DNA of 64,000 bases, taken from JACVRM01 sp963755085 (lineage in GTDB: Bacteria; Actinomycetota; Thermoleophilia; Gaiellales; Gaiellaceae). A program made the position numbers and the translations under genes. Numbering within the stretch: position 1 is the first letter of the stretch; every line of letters begins with the position of its first letter. The stretch lies in NCBI GenBank assembly GCA_963755085.1, contig CAVWIN010000020.1:62001-126000 (forward strand), in the 5' to 3' direction. Below are positions 17,421 through 24,899 of this stretch, one piece after another. A model generated the notes under the pieces. That model did no database searches and was not told the DNA's origin. It saw only the letters and a list, made by a program, of their open reading frames with translations.

Positions 17421-18230
17421 CTACGCAATCGGCCTCCTTTCTTCCAGGGTTTTTCCCGGATCCGCTGCGCCCCGCAGCACGCGCGTCAGCCGCCGCGCGT
17501 GTTCCGCATACGCGGCGTCGAACAGTCGGCTCGCCTCTTCGGGGCCCACGAGTGCCGAGCTCGTCAGCACGGGTGGCAACGCGCCCCGCTCCGCGAGCAA
17601 CACGGCGGTCTGCGCCTTGATCTCGTTCGCGATCCCGACGGCGGCGATCGTCGACCCCGGCGCCACGGGCGTCGCCAGTCCGTCGACCCTGACCATTGCG
17701 TCCCCGGGCGGCGTGCACAGGTCGACGACGACGTCAGCGTGATCGAGCAGCCTCGTCCCGGAGGAATGCTGCGACTCGCCGGCGCCGGACTGGTCGATGG
17801 ACGTGACGACGATCGTCGGGAGACCGCGGCGCTGCGCACCCTGCGCCATCTCGATCGGGACGGCGGTCAGACCGCTCGCGCTGAAGACCATCATGGCGTC
17901 GGGCGGACCAAGCTCGAAATTGGCCAGGATCTGCTCGGCGAGCCCCTCGACCCGCTCGATGTACATCGCCTGGCGCTGCCCGTTCGCGCCGACGACCTGG
18001 GTGTGGAACGTCATCGAGAGCTCGACGATCGGGTTGAAGCCGGGGTACGAGCCGTAGCGCGGGAAGAGCTCCTCGACGGGGATCCGCGAGTGGCCGGTGC
18101 CGAAGACGTGCACCAGCCCGCCGGCGCCGATCGCCTCCGCGCAGAGCCGGCTCGCCTCGGCGAGCGCGTCCCCCTGGGTGTCCTCGATGCGGTGGAGCAG
18201 GCCGGCCGCCGGCGCGAGAAAACGGCTCAT
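17421..18230 (-). CDS. SIS-domain protein (UPF0309-like)
   Basis: A 269-residue protein with a sugar-isomerase (SIS) fold. The phosphosugar-binding loop is GTGHSRIPVEELFPRYG near residue 44, and MVFSASGLTAVPIEMA fills the second loop. Length and the GHSR motif match the UPF0309 group. It probably binds or isomerises an amino- or phosphosugar. It is the first gene of the long minus-strand transporter operon, 43 bases downstream of a putative GntR operator. Confidence 0.8.
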   Translation of the reverse strand: MSRFLAPAAGLLHRIEDTQGDALAEASRLCAEAIGAGGLVHVFGTGHSRIPVEELFPRYGSYPGFNPIVELSMTFHTQVVGANGQRQAMYIERVEGLAEQILANFELGPPDAMMVFSASGLTAVPIEMAQGAQRRGLPTIVVTSIDQSGAGESQHSSGTRLLDHADVVVDLCTPPGDAMVRVDGLATPVAPGSTIAAVGIANEIKAQTAVLLAERGALPPVLTSSALVGPEEASRLFDAAYAEHARRLTRVLRGAADPGKTLEERRPIA

Positions 18231-18272
18231 CGACGGCGTGTCCGAACTGGAGTAGAGTCGGCCCGCATCACC

Positions 18273-18290
18273 TGTCTAGACATCCAGACA
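18273..18290 (+). promoter_or_regulatory. Second HutC/GntR-type operator
   Basis: TGTCTAGACA at 18273-18282 is a perfect palindrome matching GT-N-TA-N-AC, followed directly by the half-match TCCAGACA. The 2321 site is also followed by a second, degenerate half-site. It lies in the 113-base gap between the divergent SIS/transporter operon and the second Gfo/Idh/MocA gene, so one site could govern both directions. The regulator encoded at 3888-4598 is the obvious candidate. Confidence 0.6.
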
Positions 18291-18343
18291 AGCGCCGAAC
18301 CTACTGGGCGTACACCACATCGTCAAGCTTCGGGAGGAAGGCC

Positions 18344-19540
18344 GTGAGCCACCGGATCACCATGCTGGGGACGGGCCTGATCGGGCTCTTCTACACGCAG
18401 ACGCTGCACGGCAAGCGCGGCCGCGACCGCGTCGACCTCGTCTACTCGCGGTCGGCCGAGCGCGCCGAGGCATTCGCGCGCGACAACGGCGTGCCGCGGA
18501 CGTCGACCGACCTCGCGGAGGCGATCGCCGACCCGGAGACGGACACCGTCGTCGTCGGGCTCCCGAACCACCTGCACGAGGACGCGATCGCGCTCTGCGC
18601 GCAACACGGCAAGGCGGTGCTCTGTACGAAGCCGCTCGCGCGAAACGCTGACGAGGCGAAGCGGATCCTGGACACGGTCGAGCGCGCCGGCGTCTTCGCC
18701 GGCTACCTGGAGGATCTCGCCTACACGCCGAAGACGCTGAAGGCGGTCGCCGCCGTGCGCAGCGGCCAGATCGGCGACGTCACGTGGGCGCGCTCACGGG
18801 AGACCCATCCCGGCCCGCACAGCGCCTGGTTCTGGGACGCGAACCAGGCCGGCGGCGGCGCGATCGTCGACCTCGGCTGCCACTGCATCGAGATCATCCG
18901 CAGCTACATGGGCAAGGAGAACCGCCCGGTCGACGTCATGTGCTGGCTGGACACGATGGTGCATCCGATCGAGGCCGAGGACAACGCGATCGCGCTCATC
19001 CGCTTCGAGAGCGGGGCGATCGGCCAGTTCGAGGTGTCGTGGACGTTCCGCGGCGGGATGGACCTGCGCGACGAGGTGGCCGGCACGGAGGGCACGATCT
19101 GGACGAACCACTTCCTGCGCACCGGCTTCGAGATGTTCTCATCCGGCGAGGGCGGCGGCTACGTGGCCGAGAAGGCCGAGTCGGCGAGCGGCTGGCTCTT
19201 CCCCGTCGGCGACGAGGTGTCGGAGCTCGGCTACGTCGACATGTTCGCGGACATGTTCGACGCGATGGACCAGGGCCGCGGGCCGCGCGAGACGTTCTAC
19301 GACGGCTACGTCGTGAACGCGGTGATGGACGCCTGCTACCGCTCCGGGAAGTCGCGCGCGTGGGAGCCGGTCGAGCTCGAGTGGCGCGGCGGCACGGCGC
19401 CCCGCCTCGCGCGCGAGAAGCGCACCTGGGACGGCAAGACGGTGATCAAGGAAGAGCAGATGCCGGACGGCCGCCGCAAGCTGATCGTGAAAGACGAGGC
19501 GACCGGCGAGTTCGCCGACGTTGTGACCGCAGGCTCTTAA
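18344..19540 (+). CDS. Gfo/Idh/MocA-family oxidoreductase (second copy)
   Basis: A 398-residue dehydrogenase with GTGLIG at the Rossmann start, CTKPLARNADEAK as the cofactor/lysine motif and VDLGCHCIEIIRSYMG as the substrate-site motif. It is only distantly like the first copy and has a longer C-terminal tail. The GTG start has GGGAGGAAGG just upstream. It stands alone on its strand, divergent from the SIS/ABC operon. Two such dehydrogenases in one regulon recall inositol or rhizopine pathways. Confidence 0.88.
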   Translation: MSHRITMLGTGLIGLFYTQTLHGKRGRDRVDLVYSRSAERAEAFARDNGVPRTSTDLAEAIADPETDTVVVGLPNHLHEDAIALCAQHGKAVLCTKPLARNADEAKRILDTVERAGVFAGYLEDLAYTPKTLKAVAAVRSGQIGDVTWARSRETHPGPHSAWFWDANQAGGGAIVDLGCHCIEIIRSYMGKENRPVDVMCWLDTMVHPIEAEDNAIALIRFESGAIGQFEVSWTFRGGMDLRDEVAGTEGTIWTNHFLRTGFEMFSSGEGGGYVAEKAESASGWLFPVGDEVSELGYVDMFADMFDAMDQGRGPRETFYDGYVVNAVMDACYRSGKSRAWEPVELEWRGGTAPRLAREKRTWDGKTVIKEEQMPDGRRKLIVKDEATGEFADVVTAGS

Positions 19541-19560
19541 CAGGGACAGTCCCTGTTAAG
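19536..19560. terminator. Perfect 25-base palindrome between convergent genes
   Basis: Twelve bases (CTTAACAGGGAC) and their exact complement flank a single central A. The left arm includes the TAA stop of the dehydrogenase, and the convergent exporter gene ends 15 bases further on. A bidirectional terminator is the simplest reading. GGGACAGTCCC cores also occur in dispersed repeats in other bacteria, so a repeat element is possible. No T-run follows. Confidence 0.5.
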
Positions 19561-19574
19561 ACCGTGGTGGAGGC

Positions 19575-21086
19575 CTACGCGGTTTCCGTCGCGGCCTCTG
19601 CTTCGACGACCGGCTTCGGTGCCTGCGCTCGCCGGACGAGCAGCGCCGCTGAGCCCGAGCCGATCGCCAGCAGGACGGCGCCGATCAGGACGATCGTGTC
19701 CATGCCGCTGACGAACGCGGCCGGGATCGCGTCCAGCAGCCCCGCTTCGCCGTGCGCCGCTCTCGTGCCCGACGACGCGACCGCCGCCGACAGCGACGAG
19801 CCGTGGAGCCCGGCGCCGCTCAGGCTCGAGCCGATGCGGCTCTGGAGGATCGCGCCGAGCACGGCGACCCCGACCGCCAGGCCGGTGATCCGAGCGGTGT
19901 TGCTGATGCCGGCCGCCATCCCCGTCCGCGCCGGGTCGACGACCCGCAGCGCCGCACCCGCGATCGTCGGGTTCGCGAGCCCCGTCCCGATGCCGGCCAC
20001 GATGAACCCGGGTAGCAGCGCGCCGTAGCCGGACGTCGGCGAGACGATCTCGAGCAGCACCAGCCCGGCGGCGACGGTCGCCATCGCGACCGCGAGCAGC
20101 GCCCACATGGGCTTCGTCTGCGCGAGGTTCCGGGTCGCGAGCGGAACGAGGAACACGAAGACCGTGAACGGCAGGAAGGCGAGCCCCGCCTTCAGCGGCG
20201 AGTACCCGAGCACGTCCTGAACGTAGATCGACAGGAACGGGAAGAGCGCGAACATCCCGGCGCCGATGCAGAACGTGGAGAGCTGGACGCCCACGAAGGC
20301 GGGGACGCGGAAGAGCGACACGTCGAGCATCGGCCGCTCCTGCCGCCGCTCGACGAGCACGAACACGACGAGCAGAACGGCCCCGGCAGCCAGCGCGCCG
20401 ACGATCTGCGCGCTCCCCCAGCCCTCGCCGTTGCCGCGCAGCAGCCCGAAGACGACGAGGAACAACGCCCCCGAGAACAACACGAGGCCCGCGTAGTCGG
20501 TCCGGTCGGCGCGGGGGTCGCGCGACTCGCGCACCTTCATGAGCGCGACGACGAAGACCGCGACGCCGATCGGCACGTTCACGAAGAACACCCACCGCCA
20601 GCTCAGCCACTCGGTGATGATCCCGCCGACGAGCGGCCCGGAGGCGACGGCGAGGCCGATCGTCGCGCCCCAGATAGCGATTGCGCCAACGCGCTCGCGG
20701 CCCTGGTACTCGGCCCCGATGAGCGCGAGCGCGGTCGCGAACAGGGCGGCGCCGCCGACACCCTGGGCCGCGCGCGCGATGTCCAGCGACGCGATGTTCC
20801 ACGCGACGCCGCACAGCAGGGAGGCGGCGCTGAAGAGCGCGACGCCGATCACGAACATCAGCCGGCGCCCGTAGCGGTCGGCCAGCGCGCCGCCCGTCAG
20901 GATCAGCGCTGCGAGGGTGATCGAATAGGCATCGACGACCCACTGGAGCCCGGTCAGGCCGGCGTCGAGCTCGCGCTGGATGCTCGGCAGCGCGACGACG
21001 ACGATCGTGATGTCGACCAGCAGCATGAACGTCGTCGCGCAGACGGCGATCAACGTCCAGCGGCGGTCCTGGGGAGCGGCCGGCAA
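19575..21086 (-). CDS. DHA2 (EmrB/QacA) family drug exporter
   Basis: A protein of about 503 residues with 14 predicted membrane spans. It has the DHA2 signatures LLVDITIVVVALPSIQ in helix 1, LADRYGRR between helices 2 and 3, and a WRWVFFVNVPIG motif after helix 6. It should export drugs or metabolites with proton exchange. No ATG or GTG lies at the family start; TTG at 21086 is the best fit and is not certain. It follows the AHSA1/ArsR pair by 44 bases, so ArsR may control it. Confidence 0.85.
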   Translation of the reverse strand: MPAAPQDRRWTLIAVCATTFMLLVDITIVVVALPSIQRELDAGLTGLQWVVDAYSITLAALILTGGALADRYGRRLMFVIGVALFSAASLLCGVAWNIASLDIARAAQGVGGAALFATALALIGAEYQGRERVGAIAIWGATIGLAVASGPLVGGIITEWLSWRWVFFVNVPIGVAVFVVALMKVRESRDPRADRTDYAGLVLFSGALFLVVFGLLRGNGEGWGSAQIVGALAAGAVLLVVFVLVERRQERPMLDVSLFRVPAFVGVQLSTFCIGAGMFALFPFLSIYVQDVLGYSPLKAGLAFLPFTVFVFLVPLATRNLAQTKPMWALLAVAMATVAAGLVLLEIVSPTSGYGALLPGFIVAGIGTGLANPTIAGAALRVVDPARTGMAAGISNTARITGLAVGVAVLGAILQSRIGSSLSGAGLHGSSLSAAVASSGTRAAHGEAGLLDAIPAAFVSGMDTIVLIGAVLLAIGSGSAALLVRRAQAPKPVVEAEAATETA

Positions 21087-21130
21087 GGCGCGGAGGCTAC
21101 TACCCGCCCCCGCGCCTCGCCAGACGAATT

Positions 21131-21592
21131 TCAGCCGTCGAACGAGGTGAGCGGCGTGCCGGTCTCGAGCAGTGTCTTCAGGCCGCTCAGGACCATCGTC
21201 CAGCCCTGGCCCGAGACGCCCTCGGCCGTCAGCGGCGACTCCTCGAGGCGGTCGTGGGTCACCGTGAGCAGGCAGTACCCGCCGTCCCGAGGCTCGATCT
21301 CCCAGGTCACCCGGCTCGCGGGCTCCTCGGCGACCTCGGGGCTGTAGCGCGACTTCCACGCGTGCACCATGCGGCGCGGCGGGTCGAACTCGAAGACCTC
21401 GTCGTCGCCCCACACGGACCCGTCCGGGCCGAGCGACTCGTAGTGGTCGGGGACGACGGTGATGCGCGCCCCGTAGAAGTACTGCTGCGTGAACTGCGGC
21501 GTCGTGATCGCCTCCCAGAGCTTCTCCGGCGTCGTGCGGATGAAGATCGAGTAGACCTGGGTGGCGAGTGCGGGAGCCGTCGTGGTCGTCAT
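21131..21592 (-). CDS. SRPBCC/AHSA1-family protein (pair 1)
   Basis: A 153-residue START-like protein of the AHSA1 type: FIRTTPEKLWEAITTP at the N-terminus, PRRMVHAW in the middle, GWTMVLSGLKTLLE in the C-terminal helix. The fold makes a hydrophobic cavity; the ligand is unknown. It overlaps the ArsR stop by four bases (ATGA), so it is co-translated with its regulator, and leads to the exporter downstream. Confidence 0.85.
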   Translation of the reverse strand: MTTTTAPALATQVYSIFIRTTPEKLWEAITTPQFTQQYFYGARITVVPDHYESLGPDGSVWGDDEVFEFDPPRRMVHAWKSRYSPEVAEEPASRVTWEIEPRDGGYCLLTVTHDRLEESPLTAEGVSGQGWTMVLSGLKTLLETGTPLTSFDG

Positions 21593-21912
21593 GCGTCCTC
21601 CTGTTCCAGCCTCGTCTTGAGCTCCGTGAGCGCCGACACGTGGCGCTCCGTGTACTTGTCGATCCAGCGGTCGTGGATCAGCCGGATCGGAACCGGGTTC
21701 AGGTGGTGCAGCTTCTCCCGGCCCGACCGGCGCGTGACGACGAGGCCGGCGTCCTCGAGCACCCGCAGGTGCTTCATGACCCCGAAGCGGGACATCTCCA
21801 GCTCGGACTCGAGCTCGGTGAGCGTGCGGCCGTCACGCTCGAAGAGCCGGTCGAGCAGGAAACGCCGCGTGGGATCGGCAAGCGCCCTGAACACCCGGTC
21901 GTCGTCGTGCAT
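21589..21912 (-). CDS. ArsR-family regulator (pair 1)
   Basis: A 107-residue winged-helix repressor: FRALADPTRRFLLDRL, then the recognition helix in MSRFGVMKHLRVLEDAGLV and the wing RRSGREKLHHLN. No cysteine metal site is visible, so it is not a classic metal sensor. It probably represses itself, the AHSA1 gene and perhaps the exporter through the palindrome in its own promoter. Confidence 0.88.
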   Translation of the reverse strand: MHDDDRVFRALADPTRRFLLDRLFERDGRTLTELESELEMSRFGVMKHLRVLEDAGLVVTRRSGREKLHHLNPVPIRLIHDRWIDKYTERHVSALTELKTRLEQEDA

Positions 21913-21918
21913 GGACCG

Positions 21919-21948
21919 ATGTTATGTGACCAAAAGGTCACATGTCAA
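21919..21948 (-). promoter_or_regulatory. ArsR promoter with operator in the -35/-10 spacer
   Basis: On the minus strand TTGACA (21948-21943) is followed after 18 bases by TAACAT (21924-21919), a near-consensus promoter. The spacer is filled by the palindrome ATGTGACC-AAAA-GGTCACAT (21924-21943). The start codon lies six bases past the -10, so the mRNA is nearly or fully leaderless. A repressor on this site would block polymerase directly. Confidence 0.75.
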
Positions 21949-22532
21949 GACAGGGCCGCCACGAGCCGCCGCGCCTCCGCTTCCACGTCGGCGGCTCGCG
22001 TGAGCGCCGAGCCGGCGCCGACCGCGACCGCACCCGCGTCGAGGAACGCCCGCGCGTTTGACGCATCGATCCCGCCGGTGACCATCAGCGGGATCTCCGC
22101 GAATGGTGCCCGCAGCTCGCGCACGTAGCCCGGCCCCACGGCGCTGCCGGGGAAGAGCTTCACCAGCGCGGCGCCGAGCGACCACGCGAGCTCGACCTCG
22201 GTCGGCGTGAGCGCGCCGGGGATTGCGGGAACGCCAAGCGCGCCGCAGCGCTCGACCACGGCCGGGACCAGCGCCGGCGAGACGCAGGCCTCCGCCCCGG
22301 CCTCGACGGCGGCGTCGACCTGCGTGACCTGTCGCACCGTTCCGGCGATCACCGACACGTCGCCTCGCGCGCGCAGGCGCCGGATGGTCGCCACCGCGTC
22401 GTCCGAGTCGAGCGTGATCTCCACGACGCGGATGCCCCCGCGCACGAGCGCATCGACGGTGTCGTCGGGCCCTGCGACCCGTCGCAGGATCGCCACCAGC
22501 CGCTCAGCGCGGATCCGCTCCACCACCGACAC
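21945..22532 (-). CDS. KDPG/KDGal-type 2-keto-3-deoxy-phosphosugar aldolase
   Basis: A 195-residue class I aldolase of the Eda family. Glu39 lies in VVEITLDS and the Schiff-base lysine is Lys125 in VKLFPGS; MVTGGID is the phosphate-site loop. It would split a 2-keto-3-deoxy-6-phosphosugar acid to pyruvate and a triose phosphate. The start is uncertain: GTG at 22532 is taken, while an upstream ATG would overlap the divergent SDR. It suits the product of the IolC-like or ROK kinase nearby. Confidence 0.85.
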   Translation of the reverse strand: MSVVERIRAERLVAILRRVAGPDDTVDALVRGGIRVVEITLDSDDAVATIRRLRARGDVSVIAGTVRQVTQVDAAVEAGAEACVSPALVPAVVERCGALGVPAIPGALTPTEVELAWSLGAALVKLFPGSAVGPGYVRELRAPFAEIPLMVTGGIDASNARAFLDAGAVAVGAGSALTRAADVEAEARRLVAALS

Positions 22533-22554
22533 GCGGCTGCGAGCATAGGCGCGC

Positions 22555-23214
22555 ATGCCGACGGTCATCGTCACCGGGAACAGGGGCGGCATCGGCTCTG
22601 CCACCACGGCCGCCTTCGCGGACGCCGGCTGGGACGTGCGCGGGATCGAGGCGGAGGACGACCCCGCCGCGGTCTTCGCCGCCGTCGAGCGGCTGGACGC
22701 GCTCGTCTGCGCGCACGGCATCAGCGGCCGCCGGCTCGGCGACGGCCCCGTCGACACCTGCACCGAGGACGCGTGGACGGCCGTCCTCGACACGAACCTG
22801 AGCACCGTCTTCCGCTACTGCAAGCAGGCCGTCCCGCTCCTGCGCGCGGCCGGCAGCGGCGCGATCGTGACCGTCTCGTCGGTGCTCGGCCTCGTCGGCG
22901 GCGACCACGATTTCGCCACGCATGCCTACGCGGCCTCCAAGGCCGGGCTCATCGGGCTCACGCGCGCGATGGCCGTCACGTACGCCCCCGACGGGATCCG
23001 CTGCAACGTCGTCTGCGCCGGGCTCATCGCAACCCCGATGAGCACGCGGGCCCAGGAGGATCCCGGCATTCGCGCACGGCTCCCCGAGCTCCAGCCGCTG
23101 ACAGCCGACTTCGGCCGCCCCGAGGACGTCGCCGGCGCGGCGTTCTACCTCGCCACGGCGCCGTTCGTGACCGGCGCGGTGCTCACGGTCGACGGCGGCT
23201 GGACAGCGCGATGA
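22555..23214 (+). CDS. SDR-family oxidoreductase
   Basis: A 219-residue short-chain dehydrogenase with TGNRGGIG at residues 7-14, a CAHG loop, VSSVLG with the catalytic serine, YAASK and a TVDGGW C-terminus. It is divergent from the aldolase by about 22 bases and overlaps the ROK gene by four bases. It may prepare a keto-sugar acid for the kinase and aldolase; the substrate is not identifiable. Confidence 0.85.
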   Translation: MPTVIVTGNRGGIGSATTAAFADAGWDVRGIEAEDDPAAVFAAVERLDALVCAHGISGRRLGDGPVDTCTEDAWTAVLDTNLSTVFRYCKQAVPLLRAAGSGAIVTVSSVLGLVGGDHDFATHAYAASKAGLIGLTRAMAVTYAPDGIRCNVVCAGLIATPMSTRAQEDPGIRARLPELQPLTADFGRPEDVAGAAFYLATAPFVTGAVLTVDGGWTAR

Positions 23215-24080
23215 CGCGCCGGGTCGGGCTCGACGTCGGCGGGACCAACGTGAAGCTCGTCGTCCTCGACGGCGACGAGGTCGTCGACCGCGCGACCGAG
23301 CCGACCGCCTCCGAGAAGGGGCCAGAGGCCGTCCTCGACCGCCTCGCCGGGCTCGCGCGGGAGGCCGGTCCGGCCGCCTCGGTCGGCGTCGCGTTCCCCG
23401 GGCTCGTCGACGCCGAGGGCCGCGGGATCCTCTTCCCGAACCTCGCCGGCGACTGGGCCGGACGGCCGATCCGTGAGCCGCTCTCGCGTGCCCTGGACCT
23501 TCCGGTCGGGCTTGTCAACGACGGCCACGCCTTCGCGCTCGCCGAGGCGCGTGTCGGCGCGGCGCGTGGCGCCGACGACGTGATCTGCATCGTGTGCGGC
23601 ACCGGGATCGGCGGCGGGCTCGTCCTCGGCGGCCGACTGCACCTCGGCGTCGACGACCGAGCCGGCGAGATCGGCCACCACACCGTCGTGCTCGACGGGC
23701 CCCGCTGCAACTGCGGCAACACGGGCTGCCTCGAGATGCTTGCCGGCGCGAGGGCAATCGCGCGCGCCGCCGGACACGGAAGCTTCGACGAGGCCCTGGC
23801 CGCCGCGCGCGAGGGCGATGCCGCAGCCACCGAGGCGATCGAGCAGGCCGGTCGGCTCATCGGCGTCGCGATCGCAAACCTGACCATCTTCGTGGCGCCG
23901 CAGCGCGTCGTCATCGGCGGCGGCGTCGCCGAGGCGGGCGACCTCCTGCTCACACCGCTGCGCGCCGAGATCCAGCGCCGCGCGGCGAACGTCGCGCCGC
24001 TCGAGCACATCGAGATCCTGCGCGCGACGCTCGGGCCGGACGCGGGAGCAATCGGTGCCGCGCTGTTCGCGGCGGATTAA
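23211..24080 (+). CDS. ROK-family sugar kinase
   Basis: A 289-residue kinase with the N-terminal phosphate loop LDVGGTNVKLVV, the catalytic Asp in VNDGHAFALAEA, CGTGIGGG and the ROK zinc site CNCGNTGCLE. There is no DNA-binding domain, so it is a kinase, not a repressor. It overlaps the SDR stop (ATGA). The next gene follows after a gap with its own ribosome site. Confidence 0.88.
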   Translation: MTRRVGLDVGGTNVKLVVLDGDEVVDRATEPTASEKGPEAVLDRLAGLAREAGPAASVGVAFPGLVDAEGRGILFPNLAGDWAGRPIREPLSRALDLPVGLVNDGHAFALAEARVGAARGADDVICIVCGTGIGGGLVLGGRLHLGVDDRAGEIGHHTVVLDGPRCNCGNTGCLEMLAGARAIARAAGHGSFDEALAAAREGDAAATEAIEQAGRLIGVAIANLTIFVAPQRVVIGGGVAEAGDLLLTPLRAEIQRRAANVAPLEHIEILRATLGPDAGAIGAALFAAD

Positions 24081-24103
24081 CCTCATCCACGAAAGGAGGC
24101 GGC

Positions 24104-24424
24104 ATGTACGCGATGGTGGTCAGGTTCGAGGATGGCCCGCAGGATCTCGAGGACGGGATCTCCCACGTGCAGGAGGAGGTGGTCCCTGTCGCCGAGGAGA
24201 CGCCTGGCGTCGCCGGCTTCTGGCTCGTCGACCGCGAGTCGGGCGAGCGCCTCTCCGTCATGGTCTTCGAGGACGACTCGCGCGCCGACGCGGTCTTCGG
24301 TGCGGTCGGCGAGCGCCGCGCCGCGGACCCGGACCGCAACCGGCCGTCACCGGTCGGCTCGAAGCGCTACGAGGTCTACGGTCTCGCAGGGGTCACGACA
24401 GAAAGGAGCACGCATGGCGGGTAA
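24104..24424 (+). CDS. Small ABM-like dimeric alpha/beta-barrel protein
   Basis: A 106-residue protein. Its start (MYAMVVRFEDGPQDLEDGISHV), GVAGFWLVDRESGERLSVMVFED and later alternation of strands and helices fit the antibiotic-biosynthesis-monooxygenase or stress-responsive ferredoxin-like fold. GAAAGGAGG at 24091-24099 supports the ATG. Function is unknown. It overlaps the next gene by 11 bases. Confidence 0.7.
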   Translation: MYAMVVRFEDGPQDLEDGISHVQEEVVPVAEETPGVAGFWLVDRESGERLSVMVFEDDSRADAVFGAVGERRAADPDRNRPSPVGSKRYEVYGLAGVTTERSTHGG

Positions 24425-24836
24425 GGCCGACTTCACCGAGGAAGAATGGGAGACGCTCCAGAAGGGCGTGACGGGCGCAGGGCTGCTCGTCGCAGTCAGC
24501 GACCGGAGCTTTTTCGACACGTTCGGCGAGGCGTCGACGATGGCGAAGCACCTCGCAGCGGGGCGCGAGAGCTCGAGCGCGCTCGTCCGCGATCTCGGCG
24601 CGACGACGAAGAGCTCGGGGTTCAGCATGCGCTCCTCGCCCGAGGAGCTCGAGCAGCAAACGCTCGACTCGATTCGCGCGGCGGTGCAGCTCGTCGAGCA
24701 GAAGGCGCCGGACGAGGTGAGCCCCTACCGGGCGTTCGTCACGGACGTGGCGCAGTCGGTGGCCGCGGCGAAGAAGGGCGTCTCCCCGGCCGAGGATCAG
24801 GAGCTCGGCAGGATCCAGGAGGCGCTCGGGGCGTAG
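24414..24836 (+). CDS. Conserved hypothetical helical protein
   Basis: A 140-residue, mostly helical, acidic protein with no signal peptide. It begins ADFTEEEWETLQKGVTGAG and has two regular helical stretches. The pattern is vaguely TerB-like, but no metal-binding residues can be named. GAAAGGAG at 24401-24408 supports the ATG, and overlap with the upstream gene shows cotranscription. I do not recognise a function. Confidence 0.65.
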   Translation: MAGKADFTEEEWETLQKGVTGAGLLVAVSDRSFFDTFGEASTMAKHLAAGRESSSALVRDLGATTKSSGFSMRSSPEELEQQTLDSIRAAVQLVEQKAPDEVSPYRAFVTDVAQSVAAAKKGVSPAEDQELGRIQEALGA

Positions 24837-24873
24837 GGCGCTGAACCCGAAAACTGGCGTCGGCGAGCAACCA

Positions 24874-24899
24874 CTGTGACAATCACTCCAATGTCACAG
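24874..24899. promoter_or_regulatory. Inverted repeat at the start of the cyclase gene
   Basis: CTGTGACA at 24874-24881 and TGTCACAG at 24892-24899 are exact complements separated by ten bases. The right arm covers the ATG at 24891, and the left arm covers the alternative GTG start. TGTGA and TCACA halves recall CRP-type sites, but the spacing is too wide for the usual 6-base centre. An operator or an mRNA hairpin masking the start are both possible. Confidence 0.4.
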
